NCBI GenBank assembly: GCA_949289455.1
Contig: CASEOA010000097.1
Location: 1-64,000, forward strand
DNA length: 64,000 bases
Source of the DNA: an uncultured Eubacteriales bacterium
GTDB lineage: Bacteria; Bacillota; Clostridia; Oscillospirales; Oscillospiraceae
Direction of reading: 5' to 3'
Under the pieces are notes generated by a model. The model saw only the letters and a program-made list of their open reading frames with translations, made no database searches and had not been told where the DNA came from. The translations under genes were made by a program, and so were the position numbers. Position 1 is the first letter of the stretch, and each line of letters starts with the position of its first letter. Shown here piece after piece: positions 9,875-18,045 of the stretch.

Positions 9875-11887
9875 ATGGAGCTAAAACGATTATTTGAACC
9901 GCTGCAAGTCCAAAACATAGTCCTAAAAAACCGCATCATCATGCCTGCCATACACCACCATTATACTCCGGATGGGTATGCCACGGATAGGTTTAACCGG
10001 TACTACTGGAGGCGTGCCGAGGGTGGCGCCGCGTTGATTATCGTGGGCGGATGTCGGTTTGATGACTATGGGGGCGCCATTGGAATGATGAGCCTCCAAG
10101 ATGACTCATATATTGACGGCTACCGCGCCTTTACAGATGGCATGCATGCAAGAGGGGCGCTGGTCGGCGTTCAGCTCTACCATGCCGGTGCATATGCGCC
10201 CAGAGGAGCAATTAAAAACGGAGCGCCGGCGCTCTCTCCATCTGCGGGCATTTCACAATTTACCAAGGCTCCTGTACAAGAAATTTCCGTGGCGGAAATC
10301 CACCATCTGGTACAGCTGTGGGCGAATGCTGCGGTCCGTGCCCAGCGCGCCGGATTTGACATGGTGGAAATCAGTGCTTCAGCGGGTTATCTGATCAGCC
10401 AATTTCTGTCCCCCCTCAAGAATAAACGGACAGACATATATGGGGGAAGTTGGGAAAACAGAACCCGACTTGCCCGGGAAGTGGTCAGCGCCATCCGGTC
10501 GGCCGTTGGCCCACAGTATCCAATCGGCATGAGGGTCTCTGGAGACGCCTTTGTCCCGGGCGCTGTCTCCGACTCAGAAACTGTGCTTTTCTGCAAGCAG
10601 ATGGAGGAGTACGGTGTGGATATCCTCAATGTGACCGGGGGCTGGCATGAATCCAAAGTCCCCCAAATCACCGGGGATGTTCCCTGCGGCGGTTTTGCCT
10701 ATCTGGCGGCGGCGGTGCGCGATGCGGTACATATCCCTGTAGCGGTCAGCAATCGAATCAACGACCCCGGGACGGCCGAGCGGCTGCTGTCCACCGGCGC
10801 CGGGGATGCGGTCAGCGTTGGCCGGGCCCTGATTGCAGATCCAGATTGGGTAAAGAAGGCGCAAGCCGGCACCCTGGAAGAGATCCGCCGCTGTGTTGCA
10901 TGCAATCAGGGTTGTCTGGGAAAGGCATTTTTTGCCCAACCTGTAGAATGTGCCATCAATGCGGAGGCTGGACACGAACTGGAGTGGGAAAGAATCAAAC
11001 GCCGCACCGGTATCCGTATTTTAGTTGTGGGTGGAGGGCCCGCAGGCTGTACATTTGCGCTGTATGCTGCTCGGCTTGGGCACAAAGTTACACTGTGGGA
11101 GCGTACTGGCTCCCTGGGCGGACAACTGCCTATTGTTGCACAACCGCCAGGCAAACAGGAATATAGACACCTGATTCCATACTATGAGGCCACTTTGTCA
11201 AAACTTGGAGTATCCGTAGAAAAAAGCCGCACTGCGGAAGCCAGAGAGATCCTCGCCGCCGGCTATGATGCGGTTGTACTGGCTACCGGCGCAGAGGTCT
11301 CTCATCCCAAATTGCCCGGCGACAATTCTGTGCCTGTGGTGACGGCAAATGACATTCTTAGCAGAAAGGCCATCGCAGGTTCACATGTGCTGGTGGTGGG
11401 CGGCGGCTCGGTCGGATGTGAAACAGCACAATATCTGGCCAGAGAGAGCGCATTGACGCCGGAAGAATCTTACTTCCTTTTGTCCAAACGGGCTGTGGGG
11501 TCTTCGGAGGTGCTTCGTCTTATGGATTTGTCCCGGCGGAGCATTGGAATCGTGGACATTGCTGCCATCGGAAAGGGTTTTTCTCCAGGTACTGGATGGC
11601 CGGTTATGCAAGAACTTGATCGCCTGGGAGTTCAGCAATACCCGCAGCACAGAGTTGAGGACATCTCACGCGGAGTCGTGATTCTTGCTCCGGCGGAGAA
11701 CGGACAAGAGACGGTAAGAGTGCCTTGCGATACTATTGTGACCGCCGTAGGGTCGGTCCCAAATGACGCGCTAGCCCGGGCTTTGGAAGCGCAGGGTATG
11801 ATTGTGTATCGTCTGGGCGATGCGAATCATGTAGGCACCATATTTTCTGCCGTACATCAAGCATTTGAGCTGGCCGCAACGATATAA
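9875..11887 (+). CDS. NADH:flavin oxidoreductase / 2,4-dienoyl- or 2-enoate-reductase family
   Basis: A 670-residue, three-part flavoenzyme: an N-terminal old-yellow-enzyme FMN barrel (residues 1-345), a [4Fe-4S] site in CVACNQGCLGKAF with the fourth cysteine in PVECAIN, and a C-terminal FAD/NAD(P)H module with ILVVGGGPAGC near 390 and VLVVGGGSVGCETAQ near 510. This is the layout of 2,4-dienoyl-CoA reductase (FadH), clostridial 2-enoate reductases and BaiCD/BaiH-type enzymes. In this operon it could reduce the 2-enoyl product of the dehydratase as an electron sink, balancing NADH from the dehydrogenase. Which acid or CoA ester it reduces is unknown. Confidence 0.88.
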   Translation: MELKRLFEPLQVQNIVLKNRIIMPAIHHHYTPDGYATDRFNRYYWRRAEGGAALIIVGGCRFDDYGGAIGMMSLQDDSYIDGYRAFTDGMHARGALVGVQLYHAGAYAPRGAIKNGAPALSPSAGISQFTKAPVQEISVAEIHHLVQLWANAAVRAQRAGFDMVEISASAGYLISQFLSPLKNKRTDIYGGSWENRTRLAREVVSAIRSAVGPQYPIGMRVSGDAFVPGAVSDSETVLFCKQMEEYGVDILNVTGGWHESKVPQITGDVPCGGFAYLAAAVRDAVHIPVAVSNRINDPGTAERLLSTGAGDAVSVGRALIADPDWVKKAQAGTLEEIRRCVACNQGCLGKAFFAQPVECAINAEAGHELEWERIKRRTGIRILVVGGGPAGCTFALYAARLGHKVTLWERTGSLGGQLPIVAQPPGKQEYRHLIPYYEATLSKLGVSVEKSRTAEAREILAAGYDAVVLATGAEVSHPKLPGDNSVPVVTANDILSRKAIAGSHVLVVGGGSVGCETAQYLARESALTPEESYFLLSKRAVGSSEVLRLMDLSRRSIGIVDIAAIGKGFSPGTGWPVMQELDRLGVQQYPQHRVEDISRGVVILAPAENGQETVRVPCDTIVTAVGSVPNDALARALEAQGMIVYRLGDANHVGTIFSAVHQAFELAATI

Positions 11888-11966
11888 AACGGCTGTATGG
11901 CTTGTCTAAGGGCCCTAATTTCTGGACTGGAAGGAGATCTCCGTCGTCGAGATCTCCCGTCACTGC

Positions 11967-11999
11967 AAGGGGCTGTTGCGGTATTTGCAACAGCCCCTT
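11967..11999. terminator. Hairpin after the enoate reductase gene
   Basis: AAGGGGCTGTTGC and GCAACAGCCCCTT form a perfect 13-bp stem with a 7-nt loop. No strong T-run follows. A hairpin with the same core recurs at 21656-21693. A smaller inverted repeat, GGAGATCT...AGATCTCC, lies just upstream at 11934-11957. Confidence 0.55.
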
Positions 12000-12027
12000 A
12001 TTGTAAATGTCGAATACGGATTTTACG

Positions 12028-12060
12028 AAAAACGGCCGCCCAACGGGCGGCCGTTTTTTT
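12028..12060. terminator. Bidirectional rho-independent terminator
   Basis: ACGGCCGCCC-AAC-GGGCGGCCGT lies between an A-run and a run of seven T. It therefore works in both directions and separates the convergent enoate reductase (plus) and IclR (minus) genes. Confidence 0.85.
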
Positions 12061-12191
12061 CGCAATGACATGTCTTGTATGCGCTTTTCGCAGTTTACGG
12101 ACAGGCTGTATGATTCCTTGCAGCCTTTGGAATGTCCAATTTTTGCTTCCCGTTGGTGGTTATGTACAGTGAAACTATGGGGGAACCCGGC

Positions 12192-12935
12192 TCACAGCCC
12201 CAGGCTGGCGCTGATCTGGCCGCTTGTCTCCAGCAGGGCCGATACATACCGGTCCAGCGTAGAAGGTTTGATATGACTTGTGGGGCCCGATATACCCAGG
12301 CTGTAATTAACGCTGCCGCGATAGTTAAAAATCGGCGCCGCAAGACATCTGACGCCCAAAGTAAGCTCTTCGTCATCAATGGCATAGCCCTGTTCCCGGA
12401 TGACGGCCAGGTGCTTCATAAAATCGCTGAAATTGGTAATTGTTTTGGGGGTATAGGCTGTGAATTCATAGTTTTTCAACAGTTCGGCAACCAAAGCCGG
12501 AGGTTTGAACGCCAAAATACATTTGCCCACGGAGGAACTGTGCAGCGACTCCGCCATCCCTACGTTGGCAGCCAGGTTATACACACACTTGGAGCGCACC
12601 TGATCCACCACATATACGGTACCGTTGTTGAATGCACACAGGTGTACGCTTTCGTTGAACTCCTCGCACAGCTTTGACAAAAAAGGGCGGGCGGTGGCAA
12701 TCACGTTGATGTTGCGCTTAATCCCCTCGCCCAGATACAGGATGCGGAAGCCCAGGCGATATTTCTTTGTGGCCGGATCTATCTGAACCATCTCATGTTT
12801 TTTCAGGGTGTCCAGCAATCGTGACGCGGTACTCTTATTGACACCAAGCTCCTCAGCGATCTCCGTGACGCCGGCATTTCCTTTCTGTTCCAGAATGGAT
12901 AGGATGAGCAGACCCCGATCCAAAGACTGCACCAT
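12192..12935 (-). CDS. IclR-family transcriptional regulator
   Basis: A 247-residue regulator with an N-terminal winged helix-turn-helix (VTEIAEELGVNKSTASRLL, residues 23-41) and a C-terminal IclR effector domain (from about residue 75, with LHSSSVGKCILAF and the C-terminal SLGISGPTSHI). IclR proteins bind small organic acids or sugars and control neighbouring genes. The ATG at 12935 is preferred over GTG 12944 because AGAGG then has proper spacing and family members start MVQSLDR. It diverges from the RpiB-like/IolD-like genes, and two palindromes lie in the shared intergenic region, so it most likely controls that operon and itself. Confidence 0.92.
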   Translation of the reverse strand: MVQSLDRGLLILSILEQKGNAGVTEIAEELGVNKSTASRLLDTLKKHEMVQIDPATKKYRLGFRILYLGEGIKRNINVIATARPFLSKLCEEFNESVHLCAFNNGTVYVVDQVRSKCVYNLAANVGMAESLHSSSVGKCILAFKPPALVAELLKNYEFTAYTPKTITNFSDFMKHLAVIREQGYAIDDEELTLGVRCLAAPIFNYRGSVNYSLGISGPTSHIKPSTLDRYVSALLETSGQISASLGL

Positions 12936-13164
12936 TCCCGCCACCTCTTTCTTTCTCTATGGTTGCCGTTACCCTCCACGACAAGTGTATCATCTGCTTA
13001 TTTCCATTGCAAGCAAAATACAGGATGCGGAAGAAAAAATAGCCAAGATGTGGGTTGGGGCCACATACCTGGCATCGCAATACGCAGCCCAGTCAAATAT
13101 GCCTTATGTGATCTGCATAAACAAAGGCAAAAGGATTTGGACAATTTATATATATTGCACTTGC

Positions 13165-13201
13165 GTTGCGTTATTCGCAACGTCGTTGTGTAATTCGCAT
13201 T
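13165..13201. promoter_or_regulatory. Tandem palindromic operators, probable IclR sites
   Basis: GTTGCG-TTATT-CGCAAC (13165-13181) is a perfect interrupted palindrome. A second, imperfect copy, GTTGTG-TAATT-CGCATT (13185-13201), lies exactly 20 bp downstream (two helical turns) and overlaps the -35 box at 13200. The remaining intergenic sequence from 12936 to 13164 shows nothing else I recognise. Confidence 0.6.
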
Positions 13202-13227
13202 GACTTAGATGGCGGACCCACTATAAT
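13200..13227 (+). promoter_or_regulatory. Sigma-70-type promoter of the RpiB/IolD-like operon
   Basis: TTGACT (13200-13205) and TATAAT (13222-13227) are separated by 16 bp. The operator copy at 13185-13201 touches the -35 element, which fits repression when the regulator is bound. Confidence 0.75.
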
Positions 13228-13316
13228 GAAAGCTATAGAAGGATTACAGCCCCGTCATCACCGCAGGCAGTGTGGCTGGGAAGTCCCAACATCAGCAGAA
13301 AGGTAAGGAGTTAGCT

Positions 13317-13931
13317 ATGCGTATTGCAGTCATCAATGAGGTAAGTGCCCAACAAAAAAACAGCGATATCATAAAAGCGTTGGAGGGGCGGGGGCACGAG
13401 ATCCTGAATCTGGGTATGACCGGTGCGCCCGATCAGCCGGAACTGACCTATATCCATACGGGACTGATGACGGCCATCCTGCTCAACACCGGCGCGGTGG
13501 ATTTTGTGGTAGGCGGGTGCGGCACCGGCCAGGGCTACCTGAATGCAGCCATGCAGTATCCCGGCGTATTCTGCGGCCTGATTACCTCCCCGCTGGACGC
13601 ATGGTTGTTTACCCAAATCAACGGAGGCAACTGCATCTCTCTCCCCTTGAACCAGGGCTATGGCTGGGCGGCAGACGTAAACCTGCAGTTTGTGTTTGAC
13701 CGGATCTTCAGCGTGGAGCGGGGATGCGGTTATCCTGAGTCCCGCAAAGAGTCCCAGCAGGCTTCCAGAAAGATTCTGGACGAGCTCTCCAGGATCGCCC
13801 ACCGTCCCCTTTTTGAGACGCTGGAGGATATCCCCCGCCAGATTGTGGAGCGGGTGGTCAATTATCCGGGCTTTCTACAGGTACTGGACCCGCAGAGCCA
13901 GGACAAGCTGTGCAAGTATCTCAAGGCCTGA
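13317..13931 (+). CDS. RpiB/LacA/LacB-family sugar-phosphate isomerase-like protein
   Basis: A 204-residue protein whose first 150 residues follow the RpiB/LacAB fold (FVVGGCGTGQGYLNAAM, then ITSPLDAWLFTQINGGN and the downstream WAADVNLQFVFDRIF). In classical RpiB the GTG loop holds a catalytic cysteine; here GGCGTGQG keeps Cys and the GTG. The C-terminal 50 residues are an extension beyond short RpiB proteins. Start ATG 13317 has AAGGAG seven bases upstream. First gene after the IclR-controlled promoter, followed 29 bases later by the IolD-like gene, so it probably isomerises a sugar or cyclitol derivative in the same pathway rather than ribose 5-phosphate. Confidence 0.8.
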   Translation: MRIAVINEVSAQQKNSDIIKALEGRGHEILNLGMTGAPDQPELTYIHTGLMTAILLNTGAVDFVVGGCGTGQGYLNAAMQYPGVFCGLITSPLDAWLFTQINGGNCISLPLNQGYGWAADVNLQFVFDRIFSVERGCGYPESRKESQQASRKILDELSRIAHRPLFETLEDIPRQIVERVVNYPGFLQVLDPQSQDKLCKYLKA

Positions 13932-13960
13932 TAACCGGAACAGAAAGGATGGCTAAGATC

Positions 13961-15841
13961 ATGAGTGAAATGATTGAGGCAAGAAGAAAGCGCGCCCAAG
14001 CCCTTCGGACCTACGGCACCCTGCAAAAGGCGATCGCCGCCGGCAGTCTGCCGCAATTTCAGGATATCAGCCTCAGCGAGGCCATTGTGCTGGGTCTGCT
14101 GAACCAGGGGGTCAGGACCTTTATCGGCATTTTCGGTCACGGCATGACCGACGTAGGCGAGGCGCTGCGGATTTACGAAGAGGCCGGCGCCGTCCGGGTG
14201 ATCAATGTACGCAACGAGATTGAGGCCTCCCACGCGGCGGCCATGCTCCGCTGGAAGTATGACGAGGTCCCCGCAGTCTTTACCTCCATCGGTCCAGGCG
14301 CACTGCAGGCGGCGGCGGGCTCACTGGTCTCTCTGTCCAACGGGTTGGGGGTCTATTACCTGATGGGTGACGAGACCAGCCACAGCGAAGGCCCCAATAT
14401 GCAGCAGATCCCCAAGCGGGAGCAGGAGCTTTTCCTCCGGCTGCTGTCCACTCTGGGCCACGCCTACTCCCTGCATACCCCGGAAGCTGTGTTTACCGCG
14501 CTCAAACGGGGCGACGCCATCGTCAACGGAGATATGAAGCGCTCCCCCTTCTATATGCTGCTGCCCATGAACATCCAGCCTAAAATCATGGAGGGCTGCA
14601 ACCTGCTGGAGTTCCCCCAGCGTTCGGAACCATCCCGCATCATCAGCGCCGATCAGAGCCTGTTCAAACGGGCGGCGGAGCTCATCCAGCGTACGGCAAG
14701 GATTACGGTGAAGGCCGGCGGAGGTGCGGCCCGGGTGTCCGGCCAGGTGCTGGAGGAATTTCTGGAGTTGGCCGACGCAGTGTATGTCCATGGTCCCCAG
14801 GTCCCCGGACTGTACCCCAGCTCCATGCCCCGCAACATGGGCGTGGGCGGCTCCAAGGGGTCCATCTCCGGCAATTTTGCCATGAATGAGTGCGAGCTGA
14901 TGATTGTGATCGGCGCCCGCGGGGTGTGCCAGTGGGACTGCTCGGGCACGGCGTTCCGCAAAACCAAGGCCATCCTCAATATCAACTGTGAATACGAAGA
15001 TCTGGGCCAGTACAACAACAGCCTTCGCATTCAGGGCGACGCGGAAAGCGTTCTCATCAAGCTGATCCAGGAGCTGAAGCAGCTGCCCGGCAAGGCCCAT
15101 GACCCCGCCTGGTTGGCTCAGTGCGGCGAAAAGCGCGCCCAGTGGGCCGCCTTCAAACAGGCGCGGTACGACAACCCTGTACAGATGGACCCCAAGTGGG
15201 GCAAGCCTCTGCTGACCCAACCCGCTGTCATTAAGGCGGCGGTGGATTTTGCCGACCACCATGGCTGCGTCAAGATCTTTGACGCAGGCGACGTACAGGC
15301 CAACGGCTTCCAAATCGTCACCGATGAAAAGCCGGGCCAGACCATCACGGACAGCGGCTCTTCCTATATGGGCTTTGCGGTATCCTCCATGCTGGCCTTC
15401 GCCCTGAAGGGCAACCGGGATTATCCCATTGCGTTCACCGGAGACGGCAGCTTCATGATGAATCCTCAGATCCTCATTGACGCGGTGCAATACGGGCTCA
15501 AGGGCATGATTGTCCTGCTGGATAACCGGCGCATGGGCGCTATCACCAGTTTACAGCACGCCCAGTATGCCAAGGAGTTCAAGACCGACGACCAGGTGGT
15601 GGTGGATTACCTTCAGTTGGCCCAGTCTGTCAAGGGGGTCAAGGGGTTCTATGGCGGCCACACGGTAAATGAACTGGAAGCGGCCCTCCAGCAGGCCTAT
15701 GAGCATGACGGCCTGTCCCTGGTGCATGTTCCCGTCTATTACGGCGAGGACGACATGGCCGGTCTGGGCTCCTTTGGCGACTGGAATGTAGGCAACTGGT
15801 GCCAGCAGGTGCAGCAGCTCAAGCATACCCTGGGCTTCTGA
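13961..15841 (+). CDS. IolD-like thiamine-diphosphate enzyme (cyclic dione hydrolase family)
   Basis: A 626-residue ThDP enzyme in the IolD / acetolactate-synthase superfamily. The PYR domain holds the conserved glutamate in RNEIEASHAAAML (about residue 85), a central domain covers roughly 220-370, and the PP domain carries the cofactor motif starting GDGSFMMNP and ending in VLLDN. IolD opens the ring of 3D-(3,5/4)-trihydroxycyclohexane-1,2-dione in inositol breakdown; this protein is similar in layout but divergent, so a related C-C hydrolysis or acyloin reaction is likely rather than proven. Start choice is uncertain: ATG 13949 abuts its ribosome site, ATG 13961 has AAAGGA 11 bases upstream. 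Confidence 0.82.
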   Translation: MSEMIEARRKRAQALRTYGTLQKAIAAGSLPQFQDISLSEAIVLGLLNQGVRTFIGIFGHGMTDVGEALRIYEEAGAVRVINVRNEIEASHAAAMLRWKYDEVPAVFTSIGPGALQAAAGSLVSLSNGLGVYYLMGDETSHSEGPNMQQIPKREQELFLRLLSTLGHAYSLHTPEAVFTALKRGDAIVNGDMKRSPFYMLLPMNIQPKIMEGCNLLEFPQRSEPSRIISADQSLFKRAAELIQRTARITVKAGGGAARVSGQVLEEFLELADAVYVHGPQVPGLYPSSMPRNMGVGGSKGSISGNFAMNECELMIVIGARGVCQWDCSGTAFRKTKAILNINCEYEDLGQYNNSLRIQGDAESVLIKLIQELKQLPGKAHDPAWLAQCGEKRAQWAAFKQARYDNPVQMDPKWGKPLLTQPAVIKAAVDFADHHGCVKIFDAGDVQANGFQIVTDEKPGQTITDSGSSYMGFAVSSMLAFALKGNRDYPIAFTGDGSFMMNPQILIDAVQYGLKGMIVLLDNRRMGAITSLQHAQYAKEFKTDDQVVVDYLQLAQSVKGVKGFYGGHTVNELEAALQQAYEHDGLSLVHVPVYYGEDDMAGLGSFGDWNVGNWCQQVQQLKHTLGF

Positions 15842-15934
15842 TCAGCCTGCGCCCCCAAGAAGTAGATTCCCACGGTCCGTTTATAGGGGTCAGTTCCCTT
15901 GATAAACTGAAATCTATTTTAAAGGAGAAAGATT

Positions 15935-17041
15935 ATGAGCTACCAGGTACCGGAGAAAATGAAGGCTTGGGTTTTGGGAAATCCCGGCGAGCTTACCCTG
16001 CAGGAAAAGCCCGTTCCCCAGCCCGGCAAGGCTGAAGTCCTCGTGCGGGTGGATGCGGTCGCCATCTGCGCTACTGACCTGGAGATCATCGAGCGGGGTC
16101 TGCCTGCCATGATTCAGGGCGGCGCCCCCTTCAACAAGGGCTTTATCCCCGGCCACGAATACATGGGCACCATCGTCAAACTGGGCCCCGGCGTGGATGA
16201 GTATAAGGTGGGCGACCGGGTGGCTGTGGAGATCCACGCCGGCTGCAACAGCTGTGAGCGCTGCCGGGAAGGCATGTACACCTCCTGTCTGAATTACGGC
16301 AAGAACTACGAGGGCAACGACAAGGGGCACCGCGCCAACGGTTTCACTACAGACGGAGGCTTTGCCGAGTATGCCGTCAACAGCGTTAAGACTCTCACCC
16401 ACATCGGCGACAACGTCTCCGACGAGGAGGCCACCCTGATCGTCACCGCCGGCACCGCCATGTACGGCCTGGATACGCTGGGCGGCCTGGTGGCCGGCCA
16501 GTCCGTGGTGGTCTCCGGTCCCGGCCCCATCGGCCTGATGGCTGTGGCCGTGGCCAAGTCCCTGGGCGCCAACCCAGTGATCCTCACCGGCACCAGAGAC
16601 AACCGTCTGGAGCTGGGCAAGAAGCTGGGCGCCGACTACACCATCAACGTCCGCAACCAGGATGTGGTAGAGGCGGTGAAAGAGATCACCCACGGCGAAG
16701 GCGTGCACTATGTCATGGAGTGCTCCGGCGCCCCCAATGCGGTGAACGAGGCCTCCAGCATGGTCAAGCGGGGCGGCAAGATCTGCCTGTGCGCCTTCCC
16801 CTCCAAGCCGGTGGAGGTAGATGTGGCCGCGCTGGTACGCAACAACATTTCTCTGCTGGGCATCCGGGGCGAGGGCCGCAGCGCCGTACACCGGGCCGCA
16901 TCCCTGATTACGGAGAAGCGTTTTGACGCGTCGCTGATCCACACCCATACCTTCCCCTTTGAGCAGCTGCCCACCGCGCTGAAGTATTCCAAGGAACGCA
17001 TCGAGGACGCCATCAAGGTGGTGGTGAAAATCCCCGGGTAA
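15935..17041 (+). CDS. Zinc-dependent medium-chain alcohol dehydrogenase
   Basis: A 368-residue MDR-family dehydrogenase (threonine/sorbitol/polyol dehydrogenase-like). Catalytic zinc ligands are visible in AICATDLE (Cys) and PGHEYMG (His-Glu), and the structural zinc site in GCNSCERCREGMYTSC. The coenzyme domain has VVSGPGPIGLMAVAVAKSLG. TAAAGGAG precedes the ATG. In this operon it would oxidise or reduce a hydroxyl of the same polyol or cyclitol handled by the RpiB- and IolD-like proteins; an inositol-dehydrogenase-like role is possible but unproven. Confidence 0.9.
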   Translation: MSYQVPEKMKAWVLGNPGELTLQEKPVPQPGKAEVLVRVDAVAICATDLEIIERGLPAMIQGGAPFNKGFIPGHEYMGTIVKLGPGVDEYKVGDRVAVEIHAGCNSCERCREGMYTSCLNYGKNYEGNDKGHRANGFTTDGGFAEYAVNSVKTLTHIGDNVSDEEATLIVTAGTAMYGLDTLGGLVAGQSVVVSGPGPIGLMAVAVAKSLGANPVILTGTRDNRLELGKKLGADYTINVRNQDVVEAVKEITHGEGVHYVMECSGAPNAVNEASSMVKRGGKICLCAFPSKPVEVDVAALVRNNISLLGIRGEGRSAVHRAASLITEKRFDASLIHTHTFPFEQLPTALKYSKERIEDAIKVVVKIPG

Positions 17042-17051
17042 GGATAGCAAA

Positions 17052-17086
17052 GGCTGTCCGCTCCGGTTCTGCCAGAGCGGACAGCC
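17052..17086. terminator. 12-bp hairpin after the alcohol dehydrogenase gene
   Basis: GGCTGTCCGCTC and GAGCGGACAGCC pair perfectly around an 11-nt loop. No T-run follows, so it may attenuate or protect mRNA ends rather than terminate fully before the molybdenum-hydroxylase genes. Confidence 0.5.
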
Positions 17087-17122
17087 AAACCGATATGGTC
17101 ACGGAGCGAGGAGAATGGCGCC

Positions 17123-18004
17123 ATGCTTCAATATAAAAAATACTATATGCCCCAGTCCCTTGAGGAGCTGTTTCGCTTTCTGGACAACTTTCAGGGCACT
17201 TTTGACATCATTGCGGGAGGCACCGACCGTTTTGCCGGGGAAAAGGACCCTTCCAAAAAAGCGGAGCTTGGGGTAGACATCAGCAATATTGCCTTTTTCT
17301 CCAGAACGGACGTGGAAGAGGACCGCCTGCTTATGGGGGCAAATACCAGAATCCAGGATTTTCTGACCAACCGCACACTGGTGGACTGCGCGCCCATTCT
17401 GCGCCACAGCGCCATTTACTTTGCCGACCAGCAGATCCGGGAAATGGCAACGTTGGGCGGAAATTTAGCCAACGCATCCCCCACGGGAGATATGATCCCC
17501 CCACTGCTGGCGCTGGACGGGACGGTGCACACCGTCATGTGGGACGGAAACGGCGTCCAGGGCAGAGAGATCCCCATGGGCCAGTTTATCAAAGGGGTGG
17601 GCAAAACCATGCTTCAGCGGGGCGAATTGATTTCCTTTGTCTCCTGCCCCATCCTGAAAGGATATGGCTGCGCCTTCAAGAAGGTAGGCCAGCGCCGCTC
17701 CCTGTGTATCTCCACGGTAAACTCTGCTTTTCTGGTAAAAACCGATCCAGCCGGTAAACGCTTTGAGGATGTGCGTATTGCCTTTGGCGGGGTAGCGCCT
17801 GTTCCGGTACGGGTAACGGAGGTGGAAGATGCCCTGCACGGCGCCCCCATCACTCGCCAGGCCATTTTTGACGCCCTGGAGCGCATTCCTCAGGAGATGG
17901 TCCAGTCCCGAAGCAGGCGGGAGTACAGAAAACGCGTGATCCGGAACTTTATATTGGCCGGCCTGTACGAATCTTTGGCCGAGTTGGGGGTGCAGCCCCA
18001 GTGA
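17123..18004 (+). CDS. Xanthine dehydrogenase-family FAD-binding subunit
   Basis: A 293-residue CoxM/XdhB-type subunit that passes electrons from the [2Fe-2S] centres to FAD and then to the acceptor. FAD contacts are visible in FDIIAGGTDRFAG (residues 30-42) and MATLGGNLANASPTGDMIPP (about 110-129), with the C-terminal CO-dehydrogenase flavoprotein domain following. GAGGAG precedes the ATG at 17123. The stop is 42 bases before the next subunit. Its partner molybdenum subunit is broken downstream, so this protein may have no functional complex now. Confidence 0.9.
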   Translation: MLQYKKYYMPQSLEELFRFLDNFQGTFDIIAGGTDRFAGEKDPSKKAELGVDISNIAFFSRTDVEEDRLLMGANTRIQDFLTNRTLVDCAPILRHSAIYFADQQIREMATLGGNLANASPTGDMIPPLLALDGTVHTVMWDGNGVQGREIPMGQFIKGVGKTMLQRGELISFVSCPILKGYGCAFKKVGQRRSLCISTVNSAFLVKTDPAGKRFEDVRIAFGGVAPVPVRVTEVEDALHGAPITRQAIFDALERIPQEMVQSRSRREYRKRVIRNFILAGLYESLAELGVQPQ

Positions 18005-18045
18005 CGCAGGCGGGACAACACATCCGATCCGATGAGGAGCATGTT

